Assembly: GCA_018110855.1 (NCBI GenBank)
Contig: JAGBFZ010000454.1
Span: forward strand, 1-6,513
Reading direction: 5' to 3'
DNA: 6,513 bases
From: Oscillospiraceae bacterium
GTDB taxonomy: Bacteria; Bacillota; Clostridia; Oscillospirales; Ruminococcaceae
Both the position numbers and the translations under genes were made by a program. This document shows positions 5,677 through 6,513 of the stretch, in pieces (positions within the stretch are counted from its first letter, which is position 1; the number at the start of each line of letters is the position of its first letter). The notes beneath the pieces are model-generated. The model had not been told where the DNA came from, did not search any database, and worked only from the letters and a program-made list of their open reading frames with translations.

Positions 5677-5811
5677 GCTCCCTGTCGGGAGCTATACGCT
5701 TTGCTGTCTCAAAGCGGAAACGGCAGCTCTGCTGCCGAGTTAGTCGTGGCTGCGCCACAACTAACGTCATAAGTACCGGCGCTCTCCGAGGGGCAGGCGT
5801 TCCCCCTGTAC
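5677..5811. repeat. Cluster of tandem hairpins, candidate dispersed palindromic element or structured RNA
   Basis: Four near-perfect stems follow each other with only 1-4 nt between them. GCTCCC/GGGAGC (5677-5692, 4-nt loop) comes first, then CGCTTTG/CAAAGCG (5697-5716, 6-nt loop) and CGGCAGC/GCTGCCG (5721-5737, 3-nt loop). The fourth is GTTAGT-c-GTGGC/GCCAC-a-ACTAAC (5739-5765, 3-nt loop, one mismatch). A fifth, weaker one is AGGGG/CCCCT (5789-5807), bracketed by GTAC at 5773 and 5808. The block is clearly richer in G+C than its surroundings and lies between convergent genes, after a terminator. It could be a repeated element of the genome or a noncoding RNA; the strand is unknown. Confidence 0.5.
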
Positions 5812-5851
5812 CCCCTAAATACTATACAACCAAATAATGAAAAAACGGTCT

Positions 5852-6513
5852 TCATCTAATATATGTAATATCACTGTCCGAAAAACCTACACCTATTCCT
5901 TGATATTTTTTCAAAATATTTTTCTTTTCACCTACACGAAGATATTTGCGCAGATATGCTACTGTATGCTTCAGAGCCTTTTCCCATTCAAGTTGTCCGT
6001 TTGTGTTTATCATATAAAAGTCCGTTGAATAAACAGGGGAACAAGCCCAATCGTCATCATCTTTGTCAAATCTTTCACAAATCTCAAATGCAAAGCTGAA
6101 CCCATCTTCAAATGGCTCGCATAGGTCAAAATAGATTCCACCCTTTTCCGGAATATCACCGGACAGAATGTTATCAAGCCACTCGGAAAACTTATCAAAG
6201 CTGCCATCAGCAGGTTTAGGATTTGAGGATTTTTTCGCAGATGACACTATTTCACGTGAGAAAACATATTCATTTCCAATTTTGTCATATTCTCTTATAC
6301 GTTTCAAATCGGGAGATATCTCGTAGAGATTTTCGGTCATTGGTGAATTCTCAAAGCCCGCAGGAATGTTTCTGTAGCAGCCTGTTCTATTCGGGACATA
6401 ATAGTAAAAATGACATATAATATCACTGTCGTCAGGGTATTCATATTTTTCACTGATAACAGATGAAGGAGATATCACAGCATAATATTCAATTCGACCC
6501 TTGCTGTCATACC
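5852..6513 (-). CDS. Unrecognised protein, 3' part of a gene cut by the right edge
   Basis: The frame is open from the right edge to a TGA at 5852-5854, giving 219 visible residues. It could be started at a GTG at 6478, but the eleven codons before that (YDSKGRIEYYA) read on smoothly and no ribosome site precedes the GTG. I therefore take it as a partial gene whose start is outside the window. There is no signal peptide or membrane segment in the visible part. The sequence is acidic and aromatic-rich, with a FDKDDDDWACSPVYST stretch, a putative helix EWEKALKHTVAYLRKYL, and an ending LKKYQGIGVGFSDSDI. I do not recognise the family. A small cytoplasmic protein such as an immunity-type or other lineage-specific protein is possible, but this is a guess. 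It is A+T-richer by eye than the transporter genes and converges on the LacI gene. Confidence 0.65.
   Translation of the reverse strand, partial: YDSKGRIEYYAVISPSSVISEKYEYPDDSDIICHFYYYVPNRTGCYRNIPAGFENSPMTENLYEISPDLKRIREYDKIGNEYVFSREIVSSAKKSSNPKPADGSFDKFSEWLDNILSGDIPEKGGIYFDLCEPFEDGFSFAFEICERFDKDDDDWACSPVYSTDFYMINTNGQLEWEKALKHTVAYLRKYLRVGEKKNILKKYQGIGVGFSDSDITYIR

Noticed and set aside
5677..5811. CRISPR array in the hairpin block
   Set aside because: The stems differ from one another in sequence and there are no repeated units separated by uniform spacers.
5837..6028. Plus-strand 63-codon frame opposite the right-edge gene
   Set aside because: It is an A+T-rich hydrophobic shadow of the minus-strand gene with no ribosome site.

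Overview
The window looks like a chromosomal sugar-uptake locus from a Gram-positive gut or rumen anaerobe of the Bacillota, most like Ruminococcus or a relative in the Oscillospiraceae. The reasons are canonical AGGAGG-type ribosome binding sites, sigma-A-like promoters, very A+T-rich intergenic DNA around genes of moderate G+C, a lipoprotein solute-binding protein with a long Ala/Gly/Glu linker, and a CUT1-type transporter operon without its own ATPase. The taxonomic call is inference from style, not from a marker gene.

Layout. 1-288 (minus): N-terminal part of an AraC-family regulator, cut by the left edge, with its own sigma-A-like promoter (433-461) and a leader holding a terminator-like hairpin (360-394). 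522-552: intrinsic terminator closing the transporter operon. 642-3964 (minus): a three-gene operon read in the order solute-binding lipoprotein, MalF-type permease, MalG-type permease, with a strong hairpin between the first two genes (2481-2507). 3965-4452: A+T-rich divergent control region with a promoter on each side, three helically phased ATTGTG repeats and a CG-centred LacI-type operator. 4453-5463 (plus): LacI-family repressor. 5464-5851: no gene; a strong terminator followed by four back-to-back near-perfect hairpins and a weaker fifth. 5852-6513 (minus): 3' part of an unrecognised A+T-richer gene cut by the right edge.

How it fits together. The lipoprotein would capture a carbohydrate outside the membrane and hand it to the two-permease channel, driven by an ATPase encoded elsewhere (the shared MsmK/UgpC-type ATPase is the usual arrangement). 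The divergent LacI protein and the downstream AraC protein are the obvious local regulators. The intergenic region carries candidate sites of the type each family uses. The transported sugar cannot be read from this window, because no glycoside hydrolase or catabolic gene is present.

I see no CRISPR array, transposase, rRNA, tRNA or recognisable defence system. The least ordinary parts are the hairpin cluster at 5629-5811, the possible attenuator in the AraC leader, and the dense operator layout at 4176-4262.
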